A DNA stretch of 64,000 nt from Nocardioides luteus (GCF_015752315.1 NZ_JADOVJ010000001.1:2658501-2722500); one strand, 5' to 3'. Positions 41,379 through 49,746 are shown, numbered from the stretch's first letter. Numbers and translations are program-made. Notes: a model not told the origin generated them from the letters alone.

Positions 41379-41879
41379 CTAATGGGCGCCGTCGTTGTCC
41401 CAGATCTGCTGACCGATGTGGCTCTGGTCGGGGCCATCGAGGCCCAGCAGCTGCGCCGGGCGCTGGGTGTTCCGGTCGTCTGCCGCCTGTTCCATGATCT
41501 CCTCGGCACGCTCGGCGTCGGTGTCGTGAGGCACCACCAGCAGGCGTAGCCGATAACCGGAGGCCATCGACAGCACCACGAGGTGGGTGTCGTCGGACGG
41601 GAATGAGCCCACCTTCACGAACCCGCGTGCGGCGCGGATCTTGTGGGCGCTCGACGCTCCCCCGCCCGAGTCCCAGTCGGGCCGGGAGTACAACAGCCGC
41701 GAGATCCGGCCCACGCGATGGGGAAAGTGGTCGATCAGGTCAGCGGCCTCCTCCTGGAGGTCGCGTGACTGTGGCCACCAAGCGCCATCGAGCGGCCCCG
41801 AGCTGAAGCTGTTGTCGAGGCGGATCCGAAGCCCGACCCGAACTGCGGTCGTGTGCTCCTCTGTCGGCGACGTCGTCAT
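41379..41879 (-). CDS. DUF5994 family protein
   Basis: 166 residues with RVGLRIRLDNSFSSGPLDGAWWPQSRDLQEEAADLIDHFPHRVGRISRLLYSRPDW-type sequence (PLDGAWWPQSRDL is the key motif), followed by beta strands VKVGSFPSDDTHLVVLSM and RLRLLVVPHDTD. DUF5994 proteins are frequent in actinobacteria and uncharacterised. The ATG at 41879 is chosen because AAAGG lies 9 nt upstream; an in-frame GTG lies three codons earlier. It seems to be a single-gene unit. Confidence 0.85.
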   Translation of the reverse strand: MTTSPTEEHTTAVRVGLRIRLDNSFSSGPLDGAWWPQSRDLQEEAADLIDHFPHRVGRISRLLYSRPDWDSGGGASSAHKIRAARGFVKVGSFPSDDTHLVVLSMASGYRLRLLVVPHDTDAERAEEIMEQAADDRNTQRPAQLLGLDGPDQSHIGQQIWDNDGAH

Positions 41880-41975
41880 GACGATCACCTTTCGTGCTGC
41901 CCTGCGAACTCGACGAGCCCGGCTGGAAGCGTGGTTAGAACAAGTGTACGCCTCTGGCCAACCGGAGCGGGCCTT

Positions 41976-42854
41976 CTAGATCTCCTTCAGCCGCGGCACC
42001 AGGTCGACGGCCGCGGTGGCCCACGGGACCGGGTCGACGTACGGCGTCGGCATCAGCCCGACGAGCGTGATGCCGAGGGCGGCGTACTCCTCCATCGACT
42101 TCAGGAACGTGTCCGGGTCCTCGACCGCGGGACCCTGGAAGAGCATGGTCTTCTCGATCGCGTCGTAGTCGGTGCCGAGGTCGTCGCAGTGGCCGCGCAA
42201 CACGTCGAGCTTGTGCTTGACGGTCTCGACCGCCTCGGGACTGGCGGCGCCGAAGAGGTTGGTGCCCTGGCCGTACTTGGCGACCAGGCGGAGCGTCTTC
42301 TTCTCCCCGCCCCCACCGATCAGGACCGGCACCGTCCCGTTGACCGGCTGCGGCAGCGAGATCGTCTCGGCGAGCTGGTAGTGCTTGCCCTCGTAGGCGC
42401 CGTCGTTGTCCGACCACATCTGGCGGCAGATCTCGATGGTCTCCTCCAGGCGCTCGAACCGCTCGGCGGTCGGCGGGTAGGGCACGCCGAGGCCCTGGTG
42501 CTCGCGCTCGTACCAGGCCGCGCCGATGCCCAGCAGCGCGCGGCCGCCGGAGAGCCGGTCGAGGGTCGTGACGGTCTTGGCGAGCAGCCCGGGGTGACGG
42601 TAGGTCACTCCGGTGACGAGCAGGCTGAGGCGTACGTTGTCGGTGATCCCGGCCAGGTAGCCCAGCGTGGTGTAGCCCTCGAGCATCGGCTCGAAGGGGC
42701 CGCCGGCCTGCTCCATCTGGAACCAGTGGTCCATGACGGTGAGCAGGTCGACGCCACCCTCGTCTGCGATGCGGGCGGTCTCGGTCAGCTTGTCGGCGAG
42801 CGTGGTCTCCCACTCGGGGTGGGTGAACGTGAAGTAGTGGAGTCCAAGATCCAT
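41976..42854 (-). CDS. LLM-class F420-dependent oxidoreductase
   Basis: 292 residues of the luciferase-like monooxygenase TIM barrel: IADEGGVDLLTVMDHWFQME (about 29-48), LLVTGVTYRHPGLLAKTVTTLDRLSGGRALLGIGAAWYEREH (about 79-120) and VPVLIGGGGEKKTLRLVAKYG. The GIGAAW and IGGGGEKKTL elements match actinobacterial F420-dependent members, which oxidise or reduce diverse substrates. The promoter is leaderless and overlapped by an inverted repeat (42866-42886). Confidence 0.88.
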   Translation of the reverse strand: MDLGLHYFTFTHPEWETTLADKLTETARIADEGGVDLLTVMDHWFQMEQAGGPFEPMLEGYTTLGYLAGITDNVRLSLLVTGVTYRHPGLLAKTVTTLDRLSGGRALLGIGAAWYEREHQGLGVPYPPTAERFERLEETIEICRQMWSDNDGAYEGKHYQLAETISLPQPVNGTVPVLIGGGGEKKTLRLVAKYGQGTNLFGAASPEAVETVKHKLDVLRGHCDDLGTDYDAIEKTMLFQGPAVEDPDTFLKSMEEYAALGITLVGLMPTPYVDPVPWATAAVDLVPRLKEI

Positions 42855-42861
42855 ACCTCAG

Positions 42862-42867
42862 ACGCTA
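42862..42867 (-). promoter_or_regulatory. Leaderless -10 element of the LLM oxidoreductase gene
   Basis: On the minus strand TAGCGT ends 7 nt before the ATG at 42854. Confidence 0.5.
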
Positions 42868-42886
42868 GAGCTTCGAGCGCGCTCTA
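42866..42886. promoter_or_regulatory. Inverted repeat at the LLM oxidoreductase promoter
   Basis: TAGAGC (42866-42871) and GCTCTA (42881-42886) are separated by 9 bp; a second perfect palindrome, GAGCGCGCTC, is at 42875-42884. The first arm touches the -10, so it is a candidate repressor site. Confidence 0.5.
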
Positions 42887-42918
42887 AGACAAGACCCTTT
42901 CCTCGACTCGGTGGCAAC

Positions 42919-44340
42919 TCACGGACGCATCCGCCGCTCCTCACGCAGGTCGCGCTTGTCGAGCTTCGCGTCGTACGCCGCCAGCGGCTTCGCCTTCGTC
43001 GCGTCGGCCTCGACCGCGGCGGTCGCGACGCCGGCCCACTCCAGGATCCGGGCGGTGGCGAGCTCACGCTCGTCGGCGACCAGACCGGCGACGTTGGCAC
43101 CGTGGTTCATGCCCGGGGCGGTGAAGACGTAGGAGTCGGTAGCGAAGAATCCCGGGCGGAAGCGCTCGGCGCCCCACGGGTCGGCCTCGCCGTAGACGAA
43201 GAGCATCTGGTGGGCGTGCTTGCGCACCCACGAGTCGACGTCACGCATGGCGGAGGGGTCGAACCGCATGTCGATGTCGCGCGGGACGAAGCTGCGCGGC
43301 GGCTGGTAGCCGTAGCGGATCAGCTCGTCCTCGATGTGCGGGAAGCCGATCGTCGGCGCGCCCAGCTCGGTGCCGGCCTGGTAGTAGTAGGGCGTGTAGG
43401 GGCTCAGGCCCTGGTCGGTGTAGAAGCTGAAGCCCGAGTAGTAGTCGATCGAGTCCCAGATCGCCTGGTCGGTGGCGGTCGCCGCGTCGGCGGGGATGTT
43501 CGAGCACTGGGAGGTGCCGGCGTACTGCCAGAAGGCCCACACGTAGTCGAGCACCACCATCTCGTACGCAGCGTCCAGGCTGCCCACGGTGTCGAAGGTG
43601 TAGCCCTCGGCTGCCGCCAGGTCGGCGTACTTCGCCTTCAGCGCCTCGCGTCGGACGAGCGCCTCGCGCTGCACACCGTTGAGCCGGTCGCGGCAGTCCT
43701 CGGTGCCGACGGTGGCGAAGAACTCGTCGTAGGCGGAGTCTTCACGGTTGACCACGTCGTTCGGCGCGACGTAGGCGACGATGCCGTCCATGTCGCGGGG
43801 GTAGAACCGCTCGAAGTAGGTGGCCGTCATGCCGCCCTTGGAGCCGCCGGTGGCGAGCCAGTTCGCGGAGTAGATCGGCTTCAGCGCCTTGAAGATGGCG
43901 TGCTGGTCGCTGGCCGCCTGCCAGATGTCGAGGTCGTCCCAGTCGGCGGGGTCGGGACGCGAGGGGGTGAAGAAGCGGTACTCCATCGAGACCTGGTTGC
44001 CGTCCACGATCCGGGTCGGCTCGCTGCGGCCCGGGTTGGTCGAGACGTTGTAGCCACTGGTGTGGAACACGGTCGGGCGGGCGGTGTCCTTGTGGAGCAC
44101 GGTGAAGCGCTGCTGGAAGGTGTCGCCGTCGGGACGCCGGTGGTCGACCGGCTGGGTGAAGCTCAGGACGAAGTAGCGGTAGCCGGTGACCGGCTTCTCC
44201 TGGATCAGGCTGACGCCCTCGATGGCGAGGAGGCGGTCGAGGATGTCGTCCTCGGCGGCGGTCGCGGGGTTGGCGGGTGTGACGAGGAGCAGGGACACCA
44301 GCCCCATCGCCACCAGAATCCGGCCGATCAATGCACGCAT
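42919..44340 (-). CDS. Secreted S28-type serine peptidase (tripeptidyl aminopeptidase-like)
   Basis: 473 residues. A signal peptide (residues 1-29, TAA-ED cleavage) precedes an alpha/beta hydrolase of the S28/PS-10 type found in Streptomyces. Ser167 in GGSKGG is the nucleophile, with Asp in YGEADPWGAE and His in PGMNHGAN. FTQPVDHRRPDGDTFQQRF is a hallmark of the group. It would remove short peptides from the N-termini of extracellular peptides. AAGGAGA precedes the ATG. Confidence 0.88.
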   Translation of the reverse strand: MRALIGRILVAMGLVSLLLVTPANPATAAEDDILDRLLAIEGVSLIQEKPVTGYRYFVLSFTQPVDHRRPDGDTFQQRFTVLHKDTARPTVFHTSGYNVSTNPGRSEPTRIVDGNQVSMEYRFFTPSRPDPADWDDLDIWQAASDQHAIFKALKPIYSANWLATGGSKGGMTATYFERFYPRDMDGIVAYVAPNDVVNREDSAYDEFFATVGTEDCRDRLNGVQREALVRREALKAKYADLAAAEGYTFDTVGSLDAAYEMVVLDYVWAFWQYAGTSQCSNIPADAATATDQAIWDSIDYYSGFSFYTDQGLSPYTPYYYQAGTELGAPTIGFPHIEDELIRYGYQPPRSFVPRDIDMRFDPSAMRDVDSWVRKHAHQMLFVYGEADPWGAERFRPGFFATDSYVFTAPGMNHGANVAGLVADERELATARILEWAGVATAAVEADATKAKPLAAYDAKLDKRDLREERRMRP

Positions 44341-44493
44341 GTGGGGTCTCCTTCGGTGCGGGGTGCTCGGCAACCTAGCCGACCCGCGCGGGGCGCACCT
44401 CCGAATTAGGAAGGCGGGAAGGAAGTCGCGTGCCGGTGCCTTCTAGAAGGCAACGACCATCTGGGCAACGCCCGCCAAAGGAGGCGCTTCACC

Positions 44494-44916
44494 ATGACGT
44501 TCGACCCGCATGAGCTGCTCGCCACGACCCGCCACGGGATCCTTGCCACGATCAAGGCGAACGGGCTCCCACAGCTCTCGCCGGTGTGGCAGTACTACGA
44601 CCGTGAGCGCGGCGAGATCCTGATCTCGACCCGCGAGGGGCTGGTGAAGACGAAGAACCTCCGCCGCGACCCGCGGGCGGCGATCGAGGTCGACGGTCCC
44701 GGCGGGCGCTCCTGGGCCACGGCCGAAGGCACGGTCACGCTGACCGGACCGGGCACCGCTCCCGACGGACCGGAGGTCGACGCGCTCGTCGACTACTACC
44801 GGCGCGGTGCCGGCGAGCATCCCGACTGGGACGAGTACCGAGAGGTGATGGTCAAGGACCGCCGGGTGCTCATCACGATCGCCGTGACGAAGGTCTACGG
44901 CGCGGACCTCGGCTGA
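44494..44916 (+). CDS. PPOX-class F420-dependent oxidoreductase
   Basis: 140 residues of the split beta-barrel fold: TRHGILATIKANGLPQLSPVWQYYD, ILISTREGLVKTKNLRRDPRAAIEV and WATAEGTVTLTG. The KTKNLRRDPR stretch is typical of the F420-binding PPOX subgroup in actinobacteria. The substrate is unknown. AAAGGAGG precedes the ATG at good distance. Transcription appears to end in the strong hairpin at 44943-44969. Confidence 0.88.
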   Translation: MTFDPHELLATTRHGILATIKANGLPQLSPVWQYYDRERGEILISTREGLVKTKNLRRDPRAAIEVDGPGGRSWATAEGTVTLTGPGTAPDGPEVDALVDYYRRGAGEHPDWDEYREVMVKDRRVLITIAVTKVYGADLG

Positions 44917-44942
44917 ACCCGGTCGCCCGAATCCACCTGAGG

Positions 44943-44969
44943 CCGGCCGAGCGCTCCTCGCTCGGCCGG
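44943..44969. terminator. Bidirectional hairpin terminator
   Basis: CCGGCCGAGCG and CGCTCGGCCGG form a perfect 11-bp stem with the loop CTCCT. There is no T-run, as is usual in actinobacteria. It lies between the convergent PPOX and SPW-repeat genes. Confidence 0.8.
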
Positions 44970-44994
44970 TCGATTCGGGACGATTCCGCGAGCG

Positions 44995-45429
44995 CTACCT
45001 ACGCGGATTGAAGAACGTGCCGAACCCGGACGAGCCGAGCCCGCACAGCATGATGACGGCCCCAACGATGACGTTGGAGGCGATCATCCCCCCGGTCGTG
45101 TCGACGCCGTTCATGAGCCACGGCGAGACGATCGCCCATGCCCCCATGAGCGGAACGGTCCAGGCCAGACCGTGTGTGCGGCCGAACGCCGACGCGAACC
45201 CGAGCGCCAGCAGTGCAACCGTGAGACCGATGATCAGGTTGCTCATCATCAGTGGCGATGCCGTGGTGTTGAAGCCCACGATCCACGGCGATACGGCCAG
45301 ATAGAGGCCGGCCAGCATCGTGACACCATCGACCACCTGAGCGGTGGCGGAGGATCCGGTCAGATCGAACCGGTCCCGAAGTGCCGCGATGTCGGGGTGT
45401 TCCTGAATGGACAGGTTTTCAGACGACAT
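44995..45429 (-). CDS. SPW-repeat membrane protein
   Basis: 144 residues with four hydrophobic segments in two repeats, each containing the SPW motif: LYLAVSPWIVGF (about 42-53) and WAIVSPWLMNGV (about 98-109). The N-terminus has a short acidic, soluble segment. The family is found in actinobacteria and some proteobacteria without known function. GGAGGTG lies before the ATG. Confidence 0.9.
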   Translation of the reverse strand: MSSENLSIQEHPDIAALRDRFDLTGSSATAQVVDGVTMLAGLYLAVSPWIVGFNTTASPLMMSNLIIGLTVALLALGFASAFGRTHGLAWTVPLMGAWAIVSPWLMNGVDTTGGMIASNVIVGAVIMLCGLGSSGFGTFFNPRR

Positions 45430-45566
45430 TTGTATTTCACCTCCTCAGCCCCATGCCAAAGGAAGAACGACTGTCCTCGGCCAACATTCTAGGCCTGCCG
45501 TCTCGCATTTGACCCACCGGAAATCGCGACCCACGACGACGCGCTGGCGGTGGCAGGATGGGCGCC

Positions 45567-45932
45567 ATGGACGTGACCTCGCTGCAGGCCTACTGCCTCG
45601 CCAAGCCCGGCGCCTGGCCCGACAACCCGTGGGATCACGAGCATCCGGTGATCAAGGTCGGGCTGGGTGAGCGCGGCAAGATCTTCGCGTTCCTCGGGGC
45701 CTCGAAGGTCGGGCTCAAGTGCGGTCCGTCGCGCGAGGTCGCCGACGAGTGGCTGCTGCGCTATCCCGGCGACGTGACGGTCACCGGCTACATCGGGCGG
45801 TCGGGGTGGAACGACCTGTCCTGGGGCGGTGAGATCCCGGACGAGGAGATCCTGGAGGCGGTCGACGAGTCGTACGCCGCGGTGGTCTCAAAGCTCCCGA
45901 AGAGCCTTCGCCCGGAGGGCTGGGACACCTGA
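45567..45932 (+). CDS. MmcQ/YjbR-family protein
   Basis: 121 residues with the YjbR core LAKPGAWPDNPWDHEHPVIKVG, KIFAFLGASKVGLKCGPSREVADEWLLRYPG and the final EILEAVDESYAAVVSKLPKSLRP. The PWDHEHPVIKV phrase is the family's most recognisable element. Function is unknown; DNA binding is only suggested. ATG at 45567 is preferred over the in-frame ATG at 45558 on spacing. The two YjbR proteins in this window (with 14950) are only distantly alike. Confidence 0.85.
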   Translation: MDVTSLQAYCLAKPGAWPDNPWDHEHPVIKVGLGERGKIFAFLGASKVGLKCGPSREVADEWLLRYPGDVTVTGYIGRSGWNDLSWGGEIPDEEILEAVDESYAAVVSKLPKSLRPEGWDT

Positions 45933-46027
45933 TCCCGGGCGACCCGCGGCCCCGCGGGCTTGAACGAGGCCGATCGGTGAGGAATGGTGGAGCGGGTACT
46001 CCGTACCCAACCATGGAAGATCTCGAC

Positions 46028-46303
46028 ATGCTTCAGCTGACCGAGAACGCCACCACGATCGTCCGCTCGATCTCCGAGCAGTCCCAGGGCGCCGGCCTTC
46101 GCCTCGCCTCCAACGCAGAACCGGACGGTGCGTTGAGCGCCGCACTGGTCCCCGAGGCCGAGGCCCAGGACCAGGTCATCGAGCAGGAGGGCGCACGCGT
46201 CTTCCTCGACCAGGGCGCCGCCGCCGAGCTCGACGACAAGGTCCTCGACGCCGGGATGGATGCCTCCGGCAACGTACAGTTCGGGATCTCCCAGCAGGGC
46301 TGA
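46028..46303 (+). CDS. HesB/IscA-fold-like protein without cysteines
   Basis: 91 residues: MLQLTENATTIVRSISEQS, a GAGLRLA strand, EAQDQVIEQEGARVFLDQGAAAELDDKVLDA and NVQFGISQQG. The order and length match A-type iron-sulfur scaffold domains, but the three Cys that hold the cluster are all absent. Actinobacterial proteins of this kind are often named HesB-like. GGAAG lies 8 nt before the ATG; the frame also opens at 45977. A very strong terminator follows. Confidence 0.68.
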   Translation: MLQLTENATTIVRSISEQSQGAGLRLASNAEPDGALSAALVPEAEAQDQVIEQEGARVFLDQGAAAELDDKVLDAGMDASGNVQFGISQQG

Positions 46304-46315
46304 TCCCCGACTCTC

Positions 46316-46359
46316 GACACGCCGGGGCGCGCCGCACTCGCGGTGCGCCCCGGCGTGTC
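46316..46359 (+). terminator. Strong intrinsic-type hairpin
   Basis: A 15-bp perfect outer stem (46316-46330 with 46345-46359, GACACGCCGGGGCGC) continues through a G-T wobble and CCGC/GCGG to a 4-nt loop, about 20 bp in total, starting 13 bp after the HesB-like stop. Confidence 0.85.
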
Positions 46360-46427
46360 TCATTCAGTCCCCGCGAGTCTCCTCGTGCGCCTGCGCGGGC
46401 CTCGTCGCACGCGTAGGGTCGACAGAC

Positions 46428-47177
46428 ATGAGCACCGCTGGCGTACCTGCCTGGTTCCATCTCTTCCTCGACGTGCCGCGCCCGCGTTGGGAGGAGGCGG
46501 TCGCGTTCTGGTCGGCCGCGACCGGCTGGGCGATCTCGCCGCCGCGGGGCGAGGACAAGCAGTTCGTCACCCTGGTGCCGCAGACGGGTGATGCCTGGCT
46601 GAAGCTCCAGGCCCTCGAGGACGGCGAGCCGCGGGTCCACATCGATCTTGACGCGGCCGATCGCGAGGCCGCCGTCGAGCGGTCGACGTCTTTCGGCGCG
46701 CACCCGGCATGGACGTACGACGAGGTGCCGGTCATGCGCTCCCCCGGTGGGCTGCCCTTCTGCCACACCCTCGGCGACAGCTCCGCGCCCCGCTTCGCGC
46801 GCTCGGAGCCCGAGCGGGTGGTCGACCAGATCTGCATCGACATCCCCCGCGGTCGCTGGGACGAGGAGGTCGCCTTCTGGGCCGCGGTCACCGGACGGAC
46901 GGCGGAGCCGGCCAAGACCCCTGAGTTCGTACGCCTCGCCGACCCCGACGCTCACGGCGGCCTCCGGATCCTGCTGCAGCGGCTCGAGGACGAGGACGGC
47001 GAGGTGCGGGCACACCCGGACGTCGCGGTCGCCCACCGCGCCTCCGAGACCTGCCGTCACGAGGCGCTCGGCGCCGAGACCGTCGGGGTCTTCGAGTGGT
47101 GGACGGTCATGCGTGCTCCGTACGGGCAGGTCTACTGCCTCACCGATCGCGACCCGCTGACCGGTCGGGTGTCCTAG
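46428..47177 (+). CDS. Two-domain VOC-family protein
   Basis: 249 residues formed by two glyoxalase-like VOC domains (about 6-115 and 130-245). Each begins with a similar phrase: VPRPRWEEAVAFWSAATGW and IPRGRWDEEVAFWAAVTGR, showing internal duplication. Metal-ligand positions are only partly kept. The substrate is unknown. The ATG at 46428 has a TAGGGT hexamer 8 nt upstream and no ribosome-binding site. Confidence 0.85.
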   Translation: MSTAGVPAWFHLFLDVPRPRWEEAVAFWSAATGWAISPPRGEDKQFVTLVPQTGDAWLKLQALEDGEPRVHIDLDAADREAAVERSTSFGAHPAWTYDEVPVMRSPGGLPFCHTLGDSSAPRFARSEPERVVDQICIDIPRGRWDEEVAFWAAVTGRTAEPAKTPEFVRLADPDAHGGLRILLQRLEDEDGEVRAHPDVAVAHRASETCRHEALGAETVGVFEWWTVMRAPYGQVYCLTDRDPLTGRVS

Positions 47178-47180
47178 CCT
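47175..47180 (+). promoter_or_regulatory. -10 element of the EEP-family gene
   Basis: TAGCCT ends 6 nt before the ATG at 47187. The intervening six bases are GGAGGT, so either leaderless or short-leader initiation is possible. Its first T and A belong to the VOC gene's TAG stop. Confidence 0.45.
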
Positions 47181-47186
47181 GGAGGT

Positions 47187-48311
47187 ATGCGGCTCGCATC
47201 CTTCAATGTCGAGAACCTCTTCGCCCGGCCGAAGGCGATGGACACCGACGCGGCCGACGCCAAGACGCGGCGGACGGTCCTGACCGCTCACTCCCGCGTC
47301 TCCACCCTCCTCGCCCAGCCCAGCTATGCGGGCGACGAGCAGGAAATCCTGGACAACCTCGCGAAGCTCGGCCTGCTCAGGAGCGACGAGGGCGAGTTCG
47401 CGCGGCTGCGGAAGCTGCGGGGCGCGCTGCTGAAGCGGCCGCGGTCGGGCGACGTGCAGCTGGTCGCGAAGGGGCGCAACGACTGGGTCGGCTTCGTCGA
47501 GCTCAAGACGACCGCCGTCGACGAGGTCGCCACCGAGAACATCGCGCGCGTCTTCGCCGAGCTGCGTGCCGAGGTCGCGGTGGTCGTCGAGGCCGACGAC
47601 CGGCCGGGGCTGCACATGTTCTCCGAGACGCTGCTGCCGGAGGTCGGCGCCGAGGCGTACGAGCAGGTGATGGTCGTCGAGGGCAACGACGAGCGCGGCA
47701 TCGACGTCGGCGTGATGGTCGGCGACGGCTACCGCCTCGTCCAGCTCCGCACGCACATCTTCGACCGCGACGAGGAGGGCGTGATCTTCTCCCGCGACTG
47801 CTGCGAGTACCACCTCGAGGCGCCCAGCGGGGCGCGGATCGTGGTGCTGGCCAACCACTTCAAGTCCAAGGGCTACTCGGAGAAGGGTGATCCCCAGGGC
47901 GCCAAGCGGCGCGGACGGCAGGCGGCACGGGTCGCGGAGATCTACCGCGGGCTGCTCGAGGAGGGCATCGAGCACATCTGCATCGCCGGCGACCTCAACG
48001 ACTCCCCCGCCAGCGAGTCGCTGAAGCCCCTCCTCTCCGTCGACGGCCTCGTCGACGCCAGCGAGCACGAGCACTGGGACTGGAACCACCGCCGCGGAAC
48101 GTACGGTTCCGGCAACGAGGACGACAAGATCGACTACCTGCTCCTCTCCCCCGCGTTGCGCGCCAAGCAGACCGGCGGAGGCGTCTTCCGCAAGGGCGTC
48201 TGGCACGGGCCGCGCACCAAGGACCCGTGGGACCTCTTCCCCACGTTGACCGCCGAGCAGCACGCGGCCTCCGACCACGCGTGTCTCTACGCCGACTTCA
48301 CCGACCTGTGA
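47187..48311 (+). CDS. Endonuclease/exonuclease/phosphatase-family protein
   Basis: 374 residues. The EEP fold is shown by RLASFNVENLF (N-terminal Asn and Glu), VVVEADDRPGL, ANHFKSKGY, CIAGDLNDSPAS and the terminal SDHACLYADF, covering the catalytic Asn, Glu, Asp-x-Asn and Asp-His positions. Such proteins hydrolyse phosphodiesters in DNA, RNA or lipids. There is no signal peptide. The long helical insert at about 30-85 is unusual compared with minimal EEP enzymes. Actinobacterial members are mostly unstudied. Confidence 0.87.
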   Translation: MRLASFNVENLFARPKAMDTDAADAKTRRTVLTAHSRVSTLLAQPSYAGDEQEILDNLAKLGLLRSDEGEFARLRKLRGALLKRPRSGDVQLVAKGRNDWVGFVELKTTAVDEVATENIARVFAELRAEVAVVVEADDRPGLHMFSETLLPEVGAEAYEQVMVVEGNDERGIDVGVMVGDGYRLVQLRTHIFDRDEEGVIFSRDCCEYHLEAPSGARIVVLANHFKSKGYSEKGDPQGAKRRGRQAARVAEIYRGLLEEGIEHICIAGDLNDSPASESLKPLLSVDGLVDASEHEHWDWNHRRGTYGSGNEDDKIDYLLLSPALRAKQTGGGVFRKGVWHGPRTKDPWDLFPTLTAEQHAASDHACLYADFTDL

Positions 48312-48414
48312 TCGGCGAGCCCCGTTCCTGAGAAGGCGGCCCGCAGCCTGAAGATGCGCTGAAGGCGGGCGTCCAGGCGGTGGTTTCGGCCCCGGACTGT
48401 GGCACGCTGGCCGC

Positions 48415-48606
48415 GTGAACGAGGTGTGGTACGTCGCCGGGCTGGTCGCGCTCTCCGTGGCCGTCCTGGCGCTCGGGGTGTGGTTCGTGCGGCGCGAGAT
48501 CCGGGACGAGGTCTCGCCCGCGCCGCTGCTGTGGACCGGCTACGCGGTCGTGGCCGCGTTCGTCGTCTTCGGAGTCCTGCGCACGTCGTGGGTGGTGCTC
48601 TCATGA
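48415..48606 (+). CDS. Small two-helix membrane protein
   Basis: 63 residues: helix 1 VWYVAGLVALSVAVLALGVWFV (about 4-25), a charged loop RREIRDEVSPAP and helix 2 LLWTGYAVVAAFVVFGVL (about 39-56). I do not recognise a family. GTG start with CACGCT 6 nt upstream. The stop overlaps the ATG of the MauE-like gene, so the two are coupled and may form one membrane assembly. Confidence 0.7.
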   Translation: MNEVWYVAGLVALSVAVLALGVWFVRREIRDEVSPAPLLWTGYAVVAAFVVFGVLRTSWVVLS

Positions 48607-49145
48607 GGACCCGCGCAGCCATTCTCAACGAGCACAGCCTGGGCTGGATCGGCCTCGCCGGCCGCCTCTACCTCGGCTTCGTGTTCCTCGCCGCCGGGCT
48701 CGCCAAGCTGCCCGAGCCGACCATCACCGAGCAGGCGGTGCGTGGTTACCAGCTGCTGCCGTGGCAGCTGGCGCCTGCGTACGCCATCGCGATGCCGATC
48801 GCCGAGATCGTGCTCGGCGTGCTGCTCATCCTCGGCCTGTTCACCCGGACGGCGGCGGTGGCGACGGCGCTCGGCCTGTGCTCGTTCCTCCTCGGGATCA
48901 CCTCGGCCTGGGCGCGCGGGCTCAACATCGACTGCGGCTGCTTCGGCGGTGGAGGCGCCTCGGCCGACCCCAGCTACCTCGCCGACACCTTCCGCGACCT
49001 GGGCTGGCTGGCGATCGCCGTCTACCTGATCCTCGTACGCCGCACCAAGCTCGCTCTCGACGACCTGCTGTTCCGACGGAGCACTCCGTCGGTCGAGGAC
49101 TACAGCGAGAGCTCGAAGAAGACCGAGTTGGGGTCGAGCACGTAG
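48603..49145 (+). CDS. MauE/DoxX-type redox membrane protein
   Basis: 180 residues with four hydrophobic segments (about 14-35, 55-78, 83-102 and 130-150). The motif LNIDCGCFGGGG between helices 3 and 4 carries the CxC typical of MauE-type membrane proteins, which help disulfide formation or redox enzyme maturation. A thioredoxin/DsbA partner, often adjacent in relatives, is missing here. It is coupled to the small upstream membrane protein. The last 46 bp overlap the convergent acetyltransferase gene. Confidence 0.87.
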   Translation: MRTRAAILNEHSLGWIGLAGRLYLGFVFLAAGLAKLPEPTITEQAVRGYQLLPWQLAPAYAIAMPIAEIVLGVLLILGLFTRTAAVATALGLCSFLLGITSAWARGLNIDCGCFGGGGASADPSYLADTFRDLGWLAIAVYLILVRRTKLALDDLLFRRSTPSVEDYSESSKKTELGSST

Positions 49146-49570
49146 CTGCCGAAGGGTGGGCGCTCGGTGAAGCCGTTTCCCGCGTAGAGCCGTCGGGCGG
49201 GCTCGTAGAAGGCCTCCGTCCCGGTCTCCAGGAGCACCCGGCGACCGCCCTGTGACCTGGCCTGCTCGATCAGGTGGCGAAGCATCGCGGTCGCGATGCC
49301 GCGGCCACGGGCGGCGGCCGTCGTGCGCATCGACTTGAGCTCGTAGTCGCCCTCGCCGAGCGACTTCAGCGCACCGCAGCCGACGAGCTCCGTGTCCTCC
49401 CAAGCCGACCAGAACGCGATCTCGGGCACCTTCAGCGCCTCGAGGTCGAGCGCGTGCACCGACTCGGCCGGCGTCACCGCGTACATGTCCTCGAGATGCT
49501 CCTCGAGGATCCGGATCACCTCGGGACGGGTCAGATCGTCGAGCTCGAAGCGCAGCGAGAGCAGTGGCAC
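49100..49570 (-). CDS. GNAT-family N-acetyltransferase
   Basis: 156 residues. The acetyl-CoA binding motif is LKSMRTTAAARGRGIATAMLRHLIEQAR (about 78-105), and LLETGTEAFYEPARRLYAGNGFTERPPFGSY forms the C-terminal part. It resembles the YsnE/PhnO-like subgroup that acetylates auxin-type or other small amines. GTG start with a leaderless promoter. The tail overlaps the MauE-like gene tail by 46 bp, leaving no room for a terminator between them. Confidence 0.88.
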   Translation of the reverse strand: MPLLSLRFELDDLTRPEVIRILEEHLEDMYAVTPAESVHALDLEALKVPEIAFWSAWEDTELVGCGALKSLGEGDYELKSMRTTAAARGRGIATAMLRHLIEQARSQGGRRVLLETGTEAFYEPARRLYAGNGFTERPPFGSYVLDPNSVFFELSL

Positions 49571-49576
49571 GGCTGG

Positions 49577-49582
49577 AGGCTA
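49577..49582 (-). promoter_or_regulatory. Leaderless -10 element of the acetyltransferase gene
   Basis: On the minus strand TAGCCT ends 6 nt before the GTG at 49570. Confidence 0.5.
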
Positions 49583-49697
49583 GCCGAGCCCTCCCCTGTC
49601 GTGGCGTTTCGGGGTGCGGTGAGGCTGGTGCAGTATCGCGGCACGCAACCAGGATGTGCGATAGTGCGCGGCACCGATGCTGGTGACGGATGTCGGT

Positions 49698-49709
49698 GGC
49701 ACCGGTGCC
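49698..49709. repeat. 12-bp palindrome in the gap upstream of the cyclophilin gene
   Basis: GGCACCGGTGCC is a perfect palindrome within the 188-bp region between divergent acetyltransferase and cyclophilin genes. It may be an operator, but GC-rich palindromes of this size also arise by chance. Confidence 0.3.
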
Positions 49710-49746
49710 GCAGGGGTCGGTCGCGAGTGGATTCGGACGGCTCCCC

